The notes under the pieces are model-generated. The model had not been told where the DNA came from. It saw nothing but the letters and a program-made list of their open reading frames with translations, and did no database searches. DNA of 64,000 nucleotides from Grifola frondosa. Its lineage: Eukaryota > Basidiomycota > Agaricomycetes > Polyporales > Grifolaceae. Of the stretch, positions 35,774 to 46,786 are shown one piece after another. The stretch is taken from positions 1,984,001 to 2,048,000 of the forward strand of contig LUGG01000001.1 in the NCBI GenBank assembly GCA_001683735.1, in the 5' to 3' direction. Numbering within the stretch: the stretch's first letter is position 1; each line of letters starts with the position of its first letter. The position numbers were made by a program, and so were the translations under genes.

Positions 35774-38685
35774 TTATATAGACGTATCTGACCCGGACTC
35801 TGATGCCACCAGTGGTTCTTCAACATCGATCGCCAGACTACCCAATGGCCGGTAGGTCATGGATGTTAGCTTGTCAATATCACCAAGGAACTGCACCCAG
35901 GACTCATCAGAAGAATTATTATCGCAGGTGACCTGATATAGAAGCTATGTTAAACAAAGATTGAAGGTCACGATTTCTTTTGCGCACCTCGCAATGAGTG
36001 GATTTCTGGTTGCTCTCTAGATCTAAAATACTCTCGCAGACCGCTGTCGTGCGCGAAGGCTCATTCTCCGCGTCCGGGTTAGTTGCGTCGGAGGATAACG
36101 TGGTGTGCGGGACCGGTTCTACGCTCTGGCGGACGGTGTAACTTGAGTGCAGAACGAACTCGTCCGAGGAATAAAGCAAGTGCAGAGGAGGATCTGGTTG
36201 CACTAGATCGGGATCGCGACTCGATAGGCTTTTGGCATCGGCGGTCAGCAGGAGAGTTCGAAACAAGATATACTGGCGCTTACAATTGTTCGATCTCCGC
36301 TACGTAGACCTGAAGCTCGTATGGCGATAAGCCAAGCTGGACCTCGTTGGAATGAATCGCAGAAAGGCGCAGGTCCATCGGACTATAGACTGTATCAACG
36401 CGCTGTGAGTGACTTCCATGAACGAGATAATACAGACCGGTCAGGCATCATGACAATCACTTCAGATTCGACGCCAATCTTGCAAGCGATAGAACCAAGC
36501 GGTGATGAGGATTCGGAGGAGGTTTCCAGACCTTCCGATTCCAGCGCATCGTACTCGGGCCCCTCTGTTCTAGAACTGGCGGTCTTCGTGTCGCCCGGGA
36601 GGCGTGGGTGGGGAGCGTGATCTCGAATGTGATTATCTTCCGAACGTGGGCTTGGACTGGGGCTTCAGAGTCCGGCTTCTTGGCCTTGATGGGAACAGAG
36701 CGGTATACCAGGCGATGGATCATCCTTTGATCCGCAGGAGCAGAGTTCAGTAACGGCGCCGGAAGACTGGTGACGAGTTAGACGGGACGCGACGTGGCAA
36801 GATCGGAAAAGCCTCACCTCGGGACAAACGACGTCCTGACGGGATGCTCAACCATCCACTTCAGAATCTTGCCGAAGGGGTGGTCTCCCTTTAATGGAGG
36901 CACAAGAATTGCTCGCTGCTCCGTCGACTTCGTCGTGAACAGCATATGCCCCATCCTAAGGTCACAGGTCAGCATGTCTGTTCTGCGATCCAATGTACAA
37001 CGCACTCACGAAGCTGTGATCACCTGTGAAGACGGGACTTCTTTTTCGCCTCCGATTCTGATACGTTTTGGGAGGGCCTCAAGCAAAACACTCTTGACAT
37101 CTACGAGCTGCCTACAAGATAGGTATTACTTCATAACAATATCGCTGAGAATAGATGATCTGCACCTACTCTGCCGTTGTCAGAATGGCTCCTTTTTGAC
37201 CAGCAAGACCTCCTGTTCTCTTGATGTCTTCTCCTAGGTCCTGGCCCAGCCATTCGCCGACTCGCCGCAGTCGGAAAGCACCGCTCGTATTCATGATCCA
37301 TGGTAGTGACCGCGGAGACATGAACGGATATAATGAATATCTATGAGGGAACATGACCAACGGTGTTGCGGAGGAAGATGATGATCCTAGAGGGAGGTAA
37401 GACAATAGAGGTGTCTTGGAGTGTTCCAAAAACTGTACAAAATTATTTAGAAATCCCTCATAGCTATAAAGGATCAACAAACCTCATATACAGCTCGAGT
37501 TGCGAGCCGCTGAGCAGCAGCGAGATTCCGTCTATTCAGCGCGCATATTCTAATCTTGAAAATGAGTAAAATGATTAACAGTACACCAATGCGAAATTCG
37601 ATTCCACGAACCTTCCCTGAAAAGGTACCGATGTTCTCGATGTAAGCACCAGCTAGACGTGATATTCGTTGCACCATGTCTGGTGGAATCGCTGTCTTTG
37701 GAATAGGCAGCTCATAAACCTCATCGATAATTTTCTGAGGTATATGCTTAGCAAGAAATTGCATCTCCGAGGCTACGAGTACTGACCGATTTCAGTTTAT
37801 TGAGATGTGCCTTGAGTTCGTTAAGCGAAACTAGCAAGCCTTCCACCTTGAAAGCCATCGGGTTTTTCCTCAAGGATATATGAACATCATACGTCATGGA
37901 CATTTGCAACAGGTCGGCACCCTCTAAATATTGACTTAGCATGAGATGTGACGACCGAGAATGGAACTACTGACCATTTCCCAGGATAAGGAATAGCTGA
38001 GGAGCAGTTACAGGGATTGCTGGGTGCAATGGTGAGTAATTCTGTAGAATAGCAAGAGCACTCCATACTTACCTTCTTTAGATACCTCCGTTCTATCTCG
38101 CTTTGCTCGCTCGATCTCCTTCAACGATGGCCATTGCCAGAGCTGTTCGATGATAGATTCTGCGTACTCCAGTTTCCTGCGTCCGCTTCGACAATGGTGA
38201 TAGTCCATGTTAGCGTCTTCCAAGAAGCGACGCAACTGATCCTTGCTGAACGACCGACACAACGTGCCCACGAGTGAATGGTACTCCTCGGTGAATTTAG
38301 GGGAATTGGGAGGTGGATGTTTGGCTGGTCGGCACCGCTCGAGGTCTGCCATAGTCGGTTCGAGTCCAGCAGCATTGATCGATGCAAGGTAGGTTTCTAC
38401 TCGAGATGGCTCGCGGGGTACAAGAGGAACCGGGACCTTCTCTGGTTCCTCCTTTTTCTTTTTTGACCGGCCCTTCTTCTTAGGTTCACGGGCGGGCCCA
38501 CTACTCTCGACACTGGGACCGCTTCTCGATGCGGGGGTATCAAGACCGGTAAGAGGAGCAAGCTGACGAAGTTCGTGGTCATGAGCTGCAGCGAGAGCAG
38601 AGTAGAGGCATCGACGAGGGAGAGAGAGGTGAAGAGAACATAGTGACTGCTTGAAGTTGGCTTTCCGCAGGAGATGCACTGACAT
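35774..38685 (-). CDS. Mitochondrial inner-membrane regulator, SLS1 family
   Basis: Homolog of yeast Sls1, an inner mitochondrial membrane protein that couples mitochondrial transcription with translation. The chosen ATG at 38685 opens a presequence-like stretch (MSVHLLRKANFKQSLCSLHL) without acidic residues. Then a Lys-rich linker (KKKGRSKKKKEE), and the conserved block DLERCRPAKHPPPNSPKFTE and LCRSFSKDQLRRFLEDANMD, then SGRRKLEYAESIIEQLWQWP (about 38115-38180). Later blocks include IPQKIIDEVYELPIP (about 37700) and FVLHSSYTVRQSVEPVP (about 36110). The C-terminal exon ends SESGSDTSI at 35774. Frames on the two sides of about 37780 do not join through a normal-sized intron, so an indel is likely. 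Many exon limits are uncertain. Confidence 0.72.
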
Positions 38686-38882
38686 TACACCGTCGTCCAC
38701 ATCCAATTATTTCCTCCGCTAAAACAGCCACACCAACTTTTTCACATTCTCTCAATGTAGGTTAGGGTTTCCGATCTCAGCACGAAACAGTGACATTCAA
38801 CGCAAAAACGTGACATTCAACACAAACGTGACATACAAAAGTACACCTTGTCGTAACCGAGTCGTAAATTCTTCGTTAATAT

Positions 38883-41426
38883 TCATGCATATTCAAGCCG
38901 CCTTCTCAATCGTACCCCCACACTCGACGTATCATCTGCTGTAAGCCCGATCTCATCGTCCTCACCGACTTCGCCCTCCCATCCGTTATCAGCAAGATAC
39001 TTGAGGAACTTAACGTCTTCGTCCGCGAGGTCCGCGCCAGTCAAGTCCGGGACGAAGAAGTAGGTAATAAGGATCCCGGTGACCCCGCAGATGGCGGCGA
39101 TGATGAACGTCCATCTGTAATGTTTCATTAGCAACACGAGCGAGCGCCACATTTCGTGTGCGCCTGCTCACTTCTTCCCCAAGTTGTTTTGGATGGGCGT
39201 AAACGCTTGAGTGCCAAGTGCCGCACCGGTCTTTCCGATGGCTGCGGAGAGGCCATAGCAAGTGCCCCTTCACTGGTCTTAGCAAGCACCGATTGGAATA
39301 TTACATCCGACCTCACCTGATCGGCGTGGCGTATGATCTGCAGGGACGTTCAGCACGCCACTTGCATGATGCTACGTGTACACTCACTCCGCACTAACGA
39401 GCCCCAACATGTCACCAGGACCCTGTGTCAAGCGTGAGAAAGCCGCAGACAACGCAGCGGCACAAGGGGCTACCAGATTGCCAAAAGACTGCATCAGTCC
39501 ATAACTAACGCGACTTATGTCAGCTGGGATTCGCCTGACAAGGCTGACAGGCGAACGTACAAAACAACGAAGAGCGGAATGATCTTTGTGATTCGATCGT
39601 AGGCGCAGCCGATGATCAGACCTGCATTCATGCATGAGCATACGTTTAGCAGACACGCCTCGCGATAACAGTATACCGAACACGAGATAACCACTGAAAC
39701 CTAACATCATCTGAGAAATGCGGTACGATGAGTCCGACGTGATCGTAAGTCAACCAATCTGAATAGTCATACCGTATTGCGTCTGCCAAGAGGGTTGCAA
39801 AGCAGTGCACCGACGAAAACGCCTTAACAGAGATCAGAAGAATTACTCGGCGGCTAGAACATGATAGACCCACCTGGCAGAGCTATCGAGCCCAACAACA
39901 GTTGCCATTCCGCCGTTGACTTGATATCGCCGTCCTTGATAACGCTGGAGATGATTGTGCCAGAGAAAACGCCGTTGGGAAAAGTCACCTATAGATGTCA
40001 TCAAGACAAAGTTCAAATCCTGAAGGAAGGATCATCACAAAGTCATAAAGGAACCTAACATGCAGGTTATTAGAAACCATCAGAGAATGTACAGTAAAGT
40101 TACACACCATGCCCCACATGTGCCGATCAAGGGTCTCCAATACCTCTTAAACACTAGCCAATACGGTACACGCCCTGAATAGCAAGCAGCGCTGAGTCTA
40201 ATATGCAACAATGATTTCATCAAACTGACGCTTGATGGCCCCAACCCGGAAGCTAGTCAACGAAGAGGGATATCAGAGCTACTGATACGCCAGTTGAACA
40301 GACATAACTTACAGCTTGGAGCTAAGCATGCGCAGTCGGAAATAGAAGACTGTCAGAGGTAGAAGTACTCCAATGCCAAAGCAGACACGCCAGACAGTCG
40401 GAAGGTGATCCTCTCCAGCAGCGGAAGGACAATGAGGAACACGGACACCGCGAGAGGTCCGCCGAACTGACGTCAACTCAGCAATTCGCATGATGCTAAA
40501 TACAAGTCTGCGACCCACACTGAGAACGAAGTTCGTCACCATGATGAAGACTGATTGGACAAGGTTAGACTTTGTAGATATCATCAGAACATGGCTCAAC
40601 TAACCTGGTCCTCGATTCTTCAGGACTTTCTCATTGGCAGCTTCGCTCGCGCTAGTAGACGAAGCAGGGTATTCTCCACCAACACCCTACAATAGATCAA
40701 CCGGGGTCAAAAGAAGTTCATTCTCGACTTCAACAAATGAATCCTACGAACAATTCCAGTGATACCGCGAGCGAACGTCAGGAACCAGAACAAACCTTGC
40801 ACACTGCCATGTGCACCGTGCGCGGCAGTCCCAAGTATGGCTCCAATAACGATCAGGAGAGTTGTAGCCACCAGGGCAGCCTTGCGACCAATCCTATCAC
40901 ACAAGAGCCCGACGAAGATTTGACCAATTACAGCGCCTATTAACGTACTTTAATTGTCCTTGCGATCTCTGAACAATCTTCTAGATTTATTGCAAGGCAC
41001 TTACCGACGAGAAGAGAATTCGAAACCCGCGTAGATACCGACGAAGTGTAATCCTTAGGATATAACTTCTTGAACACGACCTATTAGCGAGTAAGCATGA
41101 ATCGCTCGTGAAATATGGCATTCCGATCTCACGTTAGCCATAGTCATAAGGTTGTTCTGGTCTACCATTATCCATAAATCGTAGTGAGATCCACGCCATA
41201 TCTCCTTTCGACGAAGGCTCCACTCACAGCCATCTGAGATCAATCCAAAAGCTGCCGCAGCGATAGTCACGTAGGCACTGATTGAGAGCTTCTTCTGCAT
41301 TGCCTCAGAGTTCCGGTTGGCCACAGGGCCACCGCTTCTGATCTGGGAACCAGGTTCAACTTCACCATCCGACTTGACTTGCACCACGACGTTGCCATCA
41401 GAGACCTTCTCCGAGTCGAGGGACAT
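38883..41426 (-). CDS. MFS transporter, GIT1/PHO84-like (phosphate or glycerophosphodiester)
   Basis: Twelve-helix major facilitator of the phosphate:H+ symporter family, closest in style to fungal Git1 glycerophosphoinositol/glycerophosphocholine importers. Start MSLDSEKVSDGNV at ATG 41426; first helix SAYVTIAAAAFGLISDGY joined by an intron to QNNLMTMANV. Then GQIFVGLLCDRIGRKAALVA (about 40860-40930, the MFS motif A), FARGITGIGVGGEYP, the loop FRVGAIKR, and ATPIRGTCYGLSAAIGK (about 39220-39330), a hallmark of the Git1/Pho84 group. The C-terminus is acidic then basic, ending LRRRLEYA. About ten introns. It lies downstream of an ACGCGT/CACGTG pair. Phosphate control is expected from the family but not shown. 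Confidence 0.83.
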
Positions 41427-41649
41427 GGTGGAAGGAGTGCGATGGCGGAGAGGTGTGAGCAAGGGCTATCGCCCTATTTCAACTCTGTGGCCATCAAAGC
41501 TTGGAACTCCAAGTTCAGGAACTCATGGAGGTATAAATGGACCGACGTACAAACGTGCGTCGAATTGCCTATGTGAGGTTGCTCTAGCCTGTGAACACAA
41601 CCAGCTGCCTGCTATCTCGCCAATCACATTCCTCGACGCGACGTGCTGG

Positions 41650-41666
41650 CACGTGCTCAGACGCGT
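41650..41666. promoter_or_regulatory. CACGTG + ACGCGT pair upstream of GIT1-like gene
   Basis: CACGTG 41650-41655 and ACGCGT 41661-41666, 5 bp apart, about 230 bp upstream of ATG 41426. The second site is centred in the 10-bp palindrome AGACGCGTCT. Cbf1/Pho4-type E-boxes control phosphate genes in yeast, so the match is interesting beside a phosphate-family transporter; this is inference. Confidence 0.4.
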
Positions 41667-44475
41667 CTGTGGCGGACGTGTGCAGCGCATGATAGTAAAT
41701 GAAAAGTGAAAATGTAGGTGTCATGCGGACCGCTGATCAGTACGGAAATTGAAGCTGCAAATACATCCTAAAAGTCCATCAGAAGTATGCCACAGCGCGA
41801 ACAGCACTGCTTCACGCACAGACCGGACCGATGAAGAAACACTTTTGCTAGCTGAGCGCTGAACATTGGGTATGATGCATGATGTACTTAAAACGAAGCA
41901 GCAACCGGAGCACAATGTTGCAGCCGCCCAGTCTTATATGCATGATGTAGAGCAAAATGTGGGGTAAGGCACACTATGTCCCTCCGAGTGTTCCGAGGCC
42001 CCGTGGTACCTCCACAAATTTGATAGACGACCATCTTCGTGGTGCTAATTCTGTTCATGAACACCAAAGTCGTTACCGAAAGATAGGTCATATGAGATGC
42101 GTCGCCCTTAGTGTCTGCACTCTGATCTTCGAGGGATTGCCAACAGGCAAGCAACAAACCAGTCAGATAGAAACACATTCGAGGATGCTCTTTGGACAAC
42201 CACAGCCGCCGAGGATGGCTGTAGAGCATCATCACATGTATGGCACCCTCAAGACATCCTACTTGTTCTCGGTAGTGGTAGGCAACGATACAACGAGGAC
42301 CCCCTCTTTTGGATTGGCAATATATGGAATTGAAGCGGCGGCCATACGCGGCGCCAGATCGACATCACGCTTAGGGATGTCCCGTGACCATACGGGAATT
42401 TTCGCAAAACTGAAGGATCGGAGATAGGTGAGGGTGAGAGCATCAACAACATGCCAGAGCTTTCTGCAGACGCGGAACAGCTACCGCGCGACAAGAACGA
42501 TCTAGTCAAGTCAAAGCGCAACAAGCATACGTGGCGCAGTGATTATGGCTGGAAGCAATCCGATCACATATGTGAGTCCATCATCTGGGCGCGAGTCGAC
42601 GACTGTCAGCACTCACAACAGATATGGCATTCGCGCATTCAGAAAGAGTGCGTTAAGGTCATCTCCAACTTTCCTGACAGCTCCAGTGATTGGCTAGTGT
42701 AAGCGATCACCCGAGGAGCATGGAGGTCGGGTATTCCTCTATCTGGAGCGCGCTACGATGAAGACGCGGGAGACAATGTTTGGTAGAGGTTCGACAAATC
42801 GACATGCTGGACTCCTCAAGCTTTTTGTCCTGCGACATCGTCCGAGAAAAGAACTCAATGACGAGCGTGTTCAATCGTCGTGATACTCCGGAGATACCAG
42901 ATAGCGGTCAAAGTTCCTGGAGAGCAAGTCAATTAAGAAGACCAGTAGGCGCTCGTCCTTGGCCACTCCAGCCTTGGCGATGTGAACCCTCAACAAAGGT
43001 GCACAACGCTGAAGCCGTGAAAGTGAGACCTGTGTCAATAGGCCTCAAAATATCAGAAACCCAAGTGCCTTGGCTGGCGTGTCCTTCGGACAGCAAGGGA
43101 CTGAGCGGCAGTCACATAGGGCCGCCTAGGATGTACAACAAGAGCTGATTGTCCGGCGGATATTGACCAGACATGATGCTGCATGTTGCGAGGCACAATT
43201 CGCGCATGACTCTTTGGCTGTGATTACGAGGCGGCACCTCTACGTTAAGGTGTTGAGATGAGCACAAATATCACTCTTGACAGTCCAACCTAGCCCAAGC
43301 CTCCGCTCTTCAGATTCATGCCGTTGCGGTTATTCTGGGTATGTGTACCAGACAACATACGGACCTGAAGAGTGGGTTTGAATACTTCGGATAGAGTCTG
43401 GGCGTCACGAGATCAGGAATAGATGCTTCCTAATCGTCACAGGGCAGCGGAAGGAGTGTTTACCGACAGCTGGATACGGGATACGCCCGACAGCTTGAGA
43501 AATTCCACAATGGAGTGATGGAGTAGCGATGGCTGCAATCAATAGAGTATATGAATGACAAGCGTGAGTATCAAAACGTTAACCTGAAGGATCGCCTACG
43601 TATGGAAATGGGCGGTGTTGGGGAGTGGGTCGTCTAGTGTGCTACACGTTCGAGAGCGGGCTAGGATTTCAGGTGGGAAGGAGGTGAAGTAAAGTTGTAG
43701 CTGACCTAGCAAATTCCGCCCATCGGAGCCTAAAAATATGGATGAACGGTAAACGTCTCAAGTCAGTAAGATCTTATCTCGACGCGATGAAGTCTTCAAA
43801 AGTCGCCGGGTCGGATCAGGGGCGTCAATGTGACAATGTTGTGGTAAAGTATGATGTTTGTTAATTGCCGGCGGGAACACTAGCGGTGCAAGGGTTCAGT
43901 AAGGACAAGTACAAGGCCAACATCGCGCTCGGGGAATCTCCAAAACAAGGTGGATATTAGCCATTCTCGACGCGTCATACGTAAGTGGGTGCAATGCAGG
44001 TACGCACCTCGGTATGGACGCATGATACATCAGAGAACTGTCGAGGGTTCTATCATTTGGGACATTTGGAATTGTCTATGATTTGGAATAGAGGGGCCCC
44101 GAAACTTACACGGCTCCTGGCGCGCTCATGGAACAAAACGACGTCTGTGGTGTCAGAGATACTCGAATTCCGAATTGCTGCGTTGGGTTCGCGCTGATGG
44201 TCAGATTGAGCCTCATGGAACCTGGACCGGTTGCCACAAGCGAACTGTATGACCGTGACAGCACGTGCCGAGTAACGCGCATGTCCGACTCGTCCGACTC
44301 ATTCCGCACTTCGGAGTTCCACCCACGGCGAGGGCCTTGGCATTGAACCTTGGTCGGAGGTTGAGCGCGGTTTCTGGTGGTGACGGGAAAAGAACAGAAG
44401 CAAATGCGGGTCAAAAAGCGGGTCGAAAAGCGGAAGGAAGATTGGCGTGACAGGGCTGCTCGAGGTTGGCGTTCG

Positions 44476-44481
44476 ACGCGT
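44476..44481. promoter_or_regulatory. ACGCGT upstream of hapX
   Basis: ACGCGT inside the palindrome TTCGACGCGTCG region, about 250 bp before the hapX start. Seen directly; role inferred from recurrence in this window. Confidence 0.25.
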
Positions 44482-44727
44482 CGCGGTGAGAGAATCTCGA
44501 TTGGGTGGGAATTTCCGCGTGAATCTGGAAGAGATAAAAAGGAGATGGCCCGACGCTATCTAATCAGTTAACCCACGACTCAAGATCGCCCCGGCCTAAC
44601 CTGCTCCCTGTTCTCATCCTCCATAAATCTTGCACCTCCGCCTCTCCTCATTCCCAGCCCTTCATCTCCCGACTCCCATCAAGATTACAGCTCTTCTCTA
44701 CGCGCACCTCACGTCACATCATCCCGC

Positions 44728-46587
44728 ATGAGTGCCGCCTCTCCAGCCGTCGCGGTCTCGTCCTCCTCCACCCTTTGGGCTACGGGTGCGTGAACAATCC
44801 CCTGGGATACTCACACGACGTATTGAATACAGATTTTAGCGTCCAAGGAATGGGTCATCCCCGCCAAGCCGAAGCCAGGACGGAAGCCCAAGAAAGATGT
44901 AGCACCTCCGGTCCAAGATGAGGGAGAGGTGCGACTCTAACATATCCAAGCACAGATCGTAGCCCAACCATTTTGTGCTTGAACAGGTTGACAGCAAGGG
45001 TCGCCGTGTGCAGAACCGGTGCGTTTTTCATCCGAAGTTCTTAGATTGTTAGCTAATGATTATCATTTGCATTAGAGCTGCTCAGCGCGCCTTCCGCGAG
45101 CGCAAACAGTCGCAGCTGGCCGAACTTCAGGCTCGCGTGCAACAATATGAACAGGGAGAGATAGAGCGCAACGTTGCCCTCCAGAACATCGCAAAGCGAC
45201 TAAAGGAGGAGAACGAGAAGCTCCGGAAGGAGAACGCGCTTCTGAAGGAGCGAGTCATGCAGTTCGAGAACGAACGCGCAGCTTCGAAGCGATCTCGAGA
45301 AGAATCGCATCCACTATCTCCGACAGATGCCTCCGATTATCCAGCGAGAAAGAGGACTAAAAGCTCTGACCCTCTTACTTCATTGCCTCCAGCGTCGACT
45401 ATGCCGATCTCTTATGCATCGTCTCCTTCTTCCATGGCATCATCTCCAGAATCAAGCGATGCGCATTCGAGCTTTTCTCCAGTCCCCTTCGCCCCCACAT
45501 CTCGTGACACTGGTATTTTTGGCCAAGGCTTCTCCCTCAGCTCTGTCTTCGACCTTGCCTCCGAAAAGATCAATTTATTCGAGCCTGGAGGGTCTCTAGA
45601 CACCTTTGACTGTGGCTTTTGCAATGAGAATACCCCCTGCGTCTGCAGGGAGCTCACTCTGCAGCAGATGACGGTATCCAACGCATCATCGCTGAAGCTC
45701 GAGAACATAGAGCGTGTTCTCGCGCAGCCTCAGGTTTCACCATCGCCGGCGCCTGCGCGACCTTCCATCCTTGACAACCTCCCCGCATTCCAAGCTGCTG
45801 TTCCCTCCGTCGCCGCGCGCCTAACCCCTCTAGCAGCCCATCTTTCCCATAACATTGCCTTCCCCAGAACCGCCGAGCACCAGCGCGCCTTCCTGCACTG
45901 GTGATCCGGCTAATTGTCCGGCATGCGCGGACGATGCTTTCGGCAAGGCGTTCTGTGCGGCGATCAGCAAGTCGGTCGCGTGTTCATCACAATGTACAGA
46001 CGCCCCAGCCGCTTGGAAGGCGGAGCATGCAGCGGGTCTGCCAATGGTTGTTGTGGGAATCCCGCTGTATGCGGACGGGCTTCATCTGACAGCTTAAGCA
46101 CCATCCCCCCGCCGCCGTCTTCGGCGATACCGAACCGTTCCGCGTTGCTGATGTCGGAGCCGCCCACCACTTCTGAGACGATACCATGTGACGACGCCTG
46201 GCGCCAGATCAAGTCGCATCCCAATGTCTCCTTTGCCGACCTCACGCTGCTCGCAGAAGTTGTGGCGCGGAGGTCGAAGTGCACAGGGCCTCGTGTCGAG
46301 ATATCTCCCGCGCCGGGCTCGGTTACCCCCGAGCGCGGAATCTCGCCGCCCACTGGAGCACTCGCGCCCTTCTCACAACAGATGGACAGTCAGGCGATTA
46401 TACTAACTGATCCTCATGCGCAGTATCACGAGCGGCAACGGGCACGCGTGGGTGGCGCATCGTCGCCGCCGCAGTTGGTACCTCAAGAGGTACTAGTCAG
46501 ATGCGGGCGGCAACGGTTCGGGAGGTAATGGCAGATGGGGTTCGTGATGCGCTGCGACTGCTAGATGCGAAGTTCTCCTTACCATAA
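44728..46587 (+). CDS. hapX: bZIP iron-homeostasis regulator HapX, frameshifted
   Basis: HapX binds DNA together with the CCAAT-binding complex and represses iron-consuming pathways during iron starvation. Start ATG 44728; one intron joins STLWAT to SKEWVIPAKPKPGRKPKK, the Hap4-like CCAAT-complex interaction motif. Next come short introns and the basic region NRAAQRAFRERKQSQLAELQ (about 45078) with a leucine-zipper-type coiled coil. Two Cys clusters that could sense iron follow: CGFCNENTPCVC (about 45611) and CTGDPANCPACADDAFGKAF (about 45892). A conserved C-terminal block CDDAWRQIKSHPNVSFADL and RSKCTGP (about 46190-46290) precedes the end DALRLLDAKFSLP. Shifts at about 45895, 46085 and 46495 must be bridged. 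The Hap4-like motif plus bZIP plus Cys clusters separates it from other bZIP proteins. Confidence 0.88.
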
Positions 46588-46786
46588 GGTTGGCGATCGC
46601 CGATTGTGTATAAGTTTAAGTAGTCCTAAGTATGTGCTGCGTACTAAATGCGCTTGATGTATTGTACTAGCCGCAGAAATCAATATGATAGATACTCAAT
46701 TCTGCACTCACCTGCATTGCCTTGCCGTGATATAACACGTCTTAAAAGTTCTAGTTAGTCGTCGGGCTGTACACGATCAACATATT

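Larger units (their letters stand above)
41427..44727. other. 3.3-kb gene-poor stretch between GIT1-like gene and HapX
   Basis: No intact gene can be supported. On the minus strand two adjacent open segments (41888-42235 and 42249-42524) and scattered shorter ones between 42600 and 43150 look like pieces of a decayed gene, but I recognise no domain. Near the left edge there is a CACGTG (41650-41655) and ACGCGT (41661-41666); toward HapX there are CACGTG at 44262-44267 and ACGCGT at 44476-44481, then a pyrimidine-rich leader (44580-44727). No tRNA or tandem array was found. Confidence 0.5.

Noticed and set aside
37928..37942. Second gene starting inside the SLS1 locus
   Set aside because: The open frame is an internal exon; flanking exons supply the rest of one SLS1-type protein.
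42249..42524. Naming the minus-strand open segment as a gene
   Set aside because: No start context, no recognisable domain and no clear exon partners.
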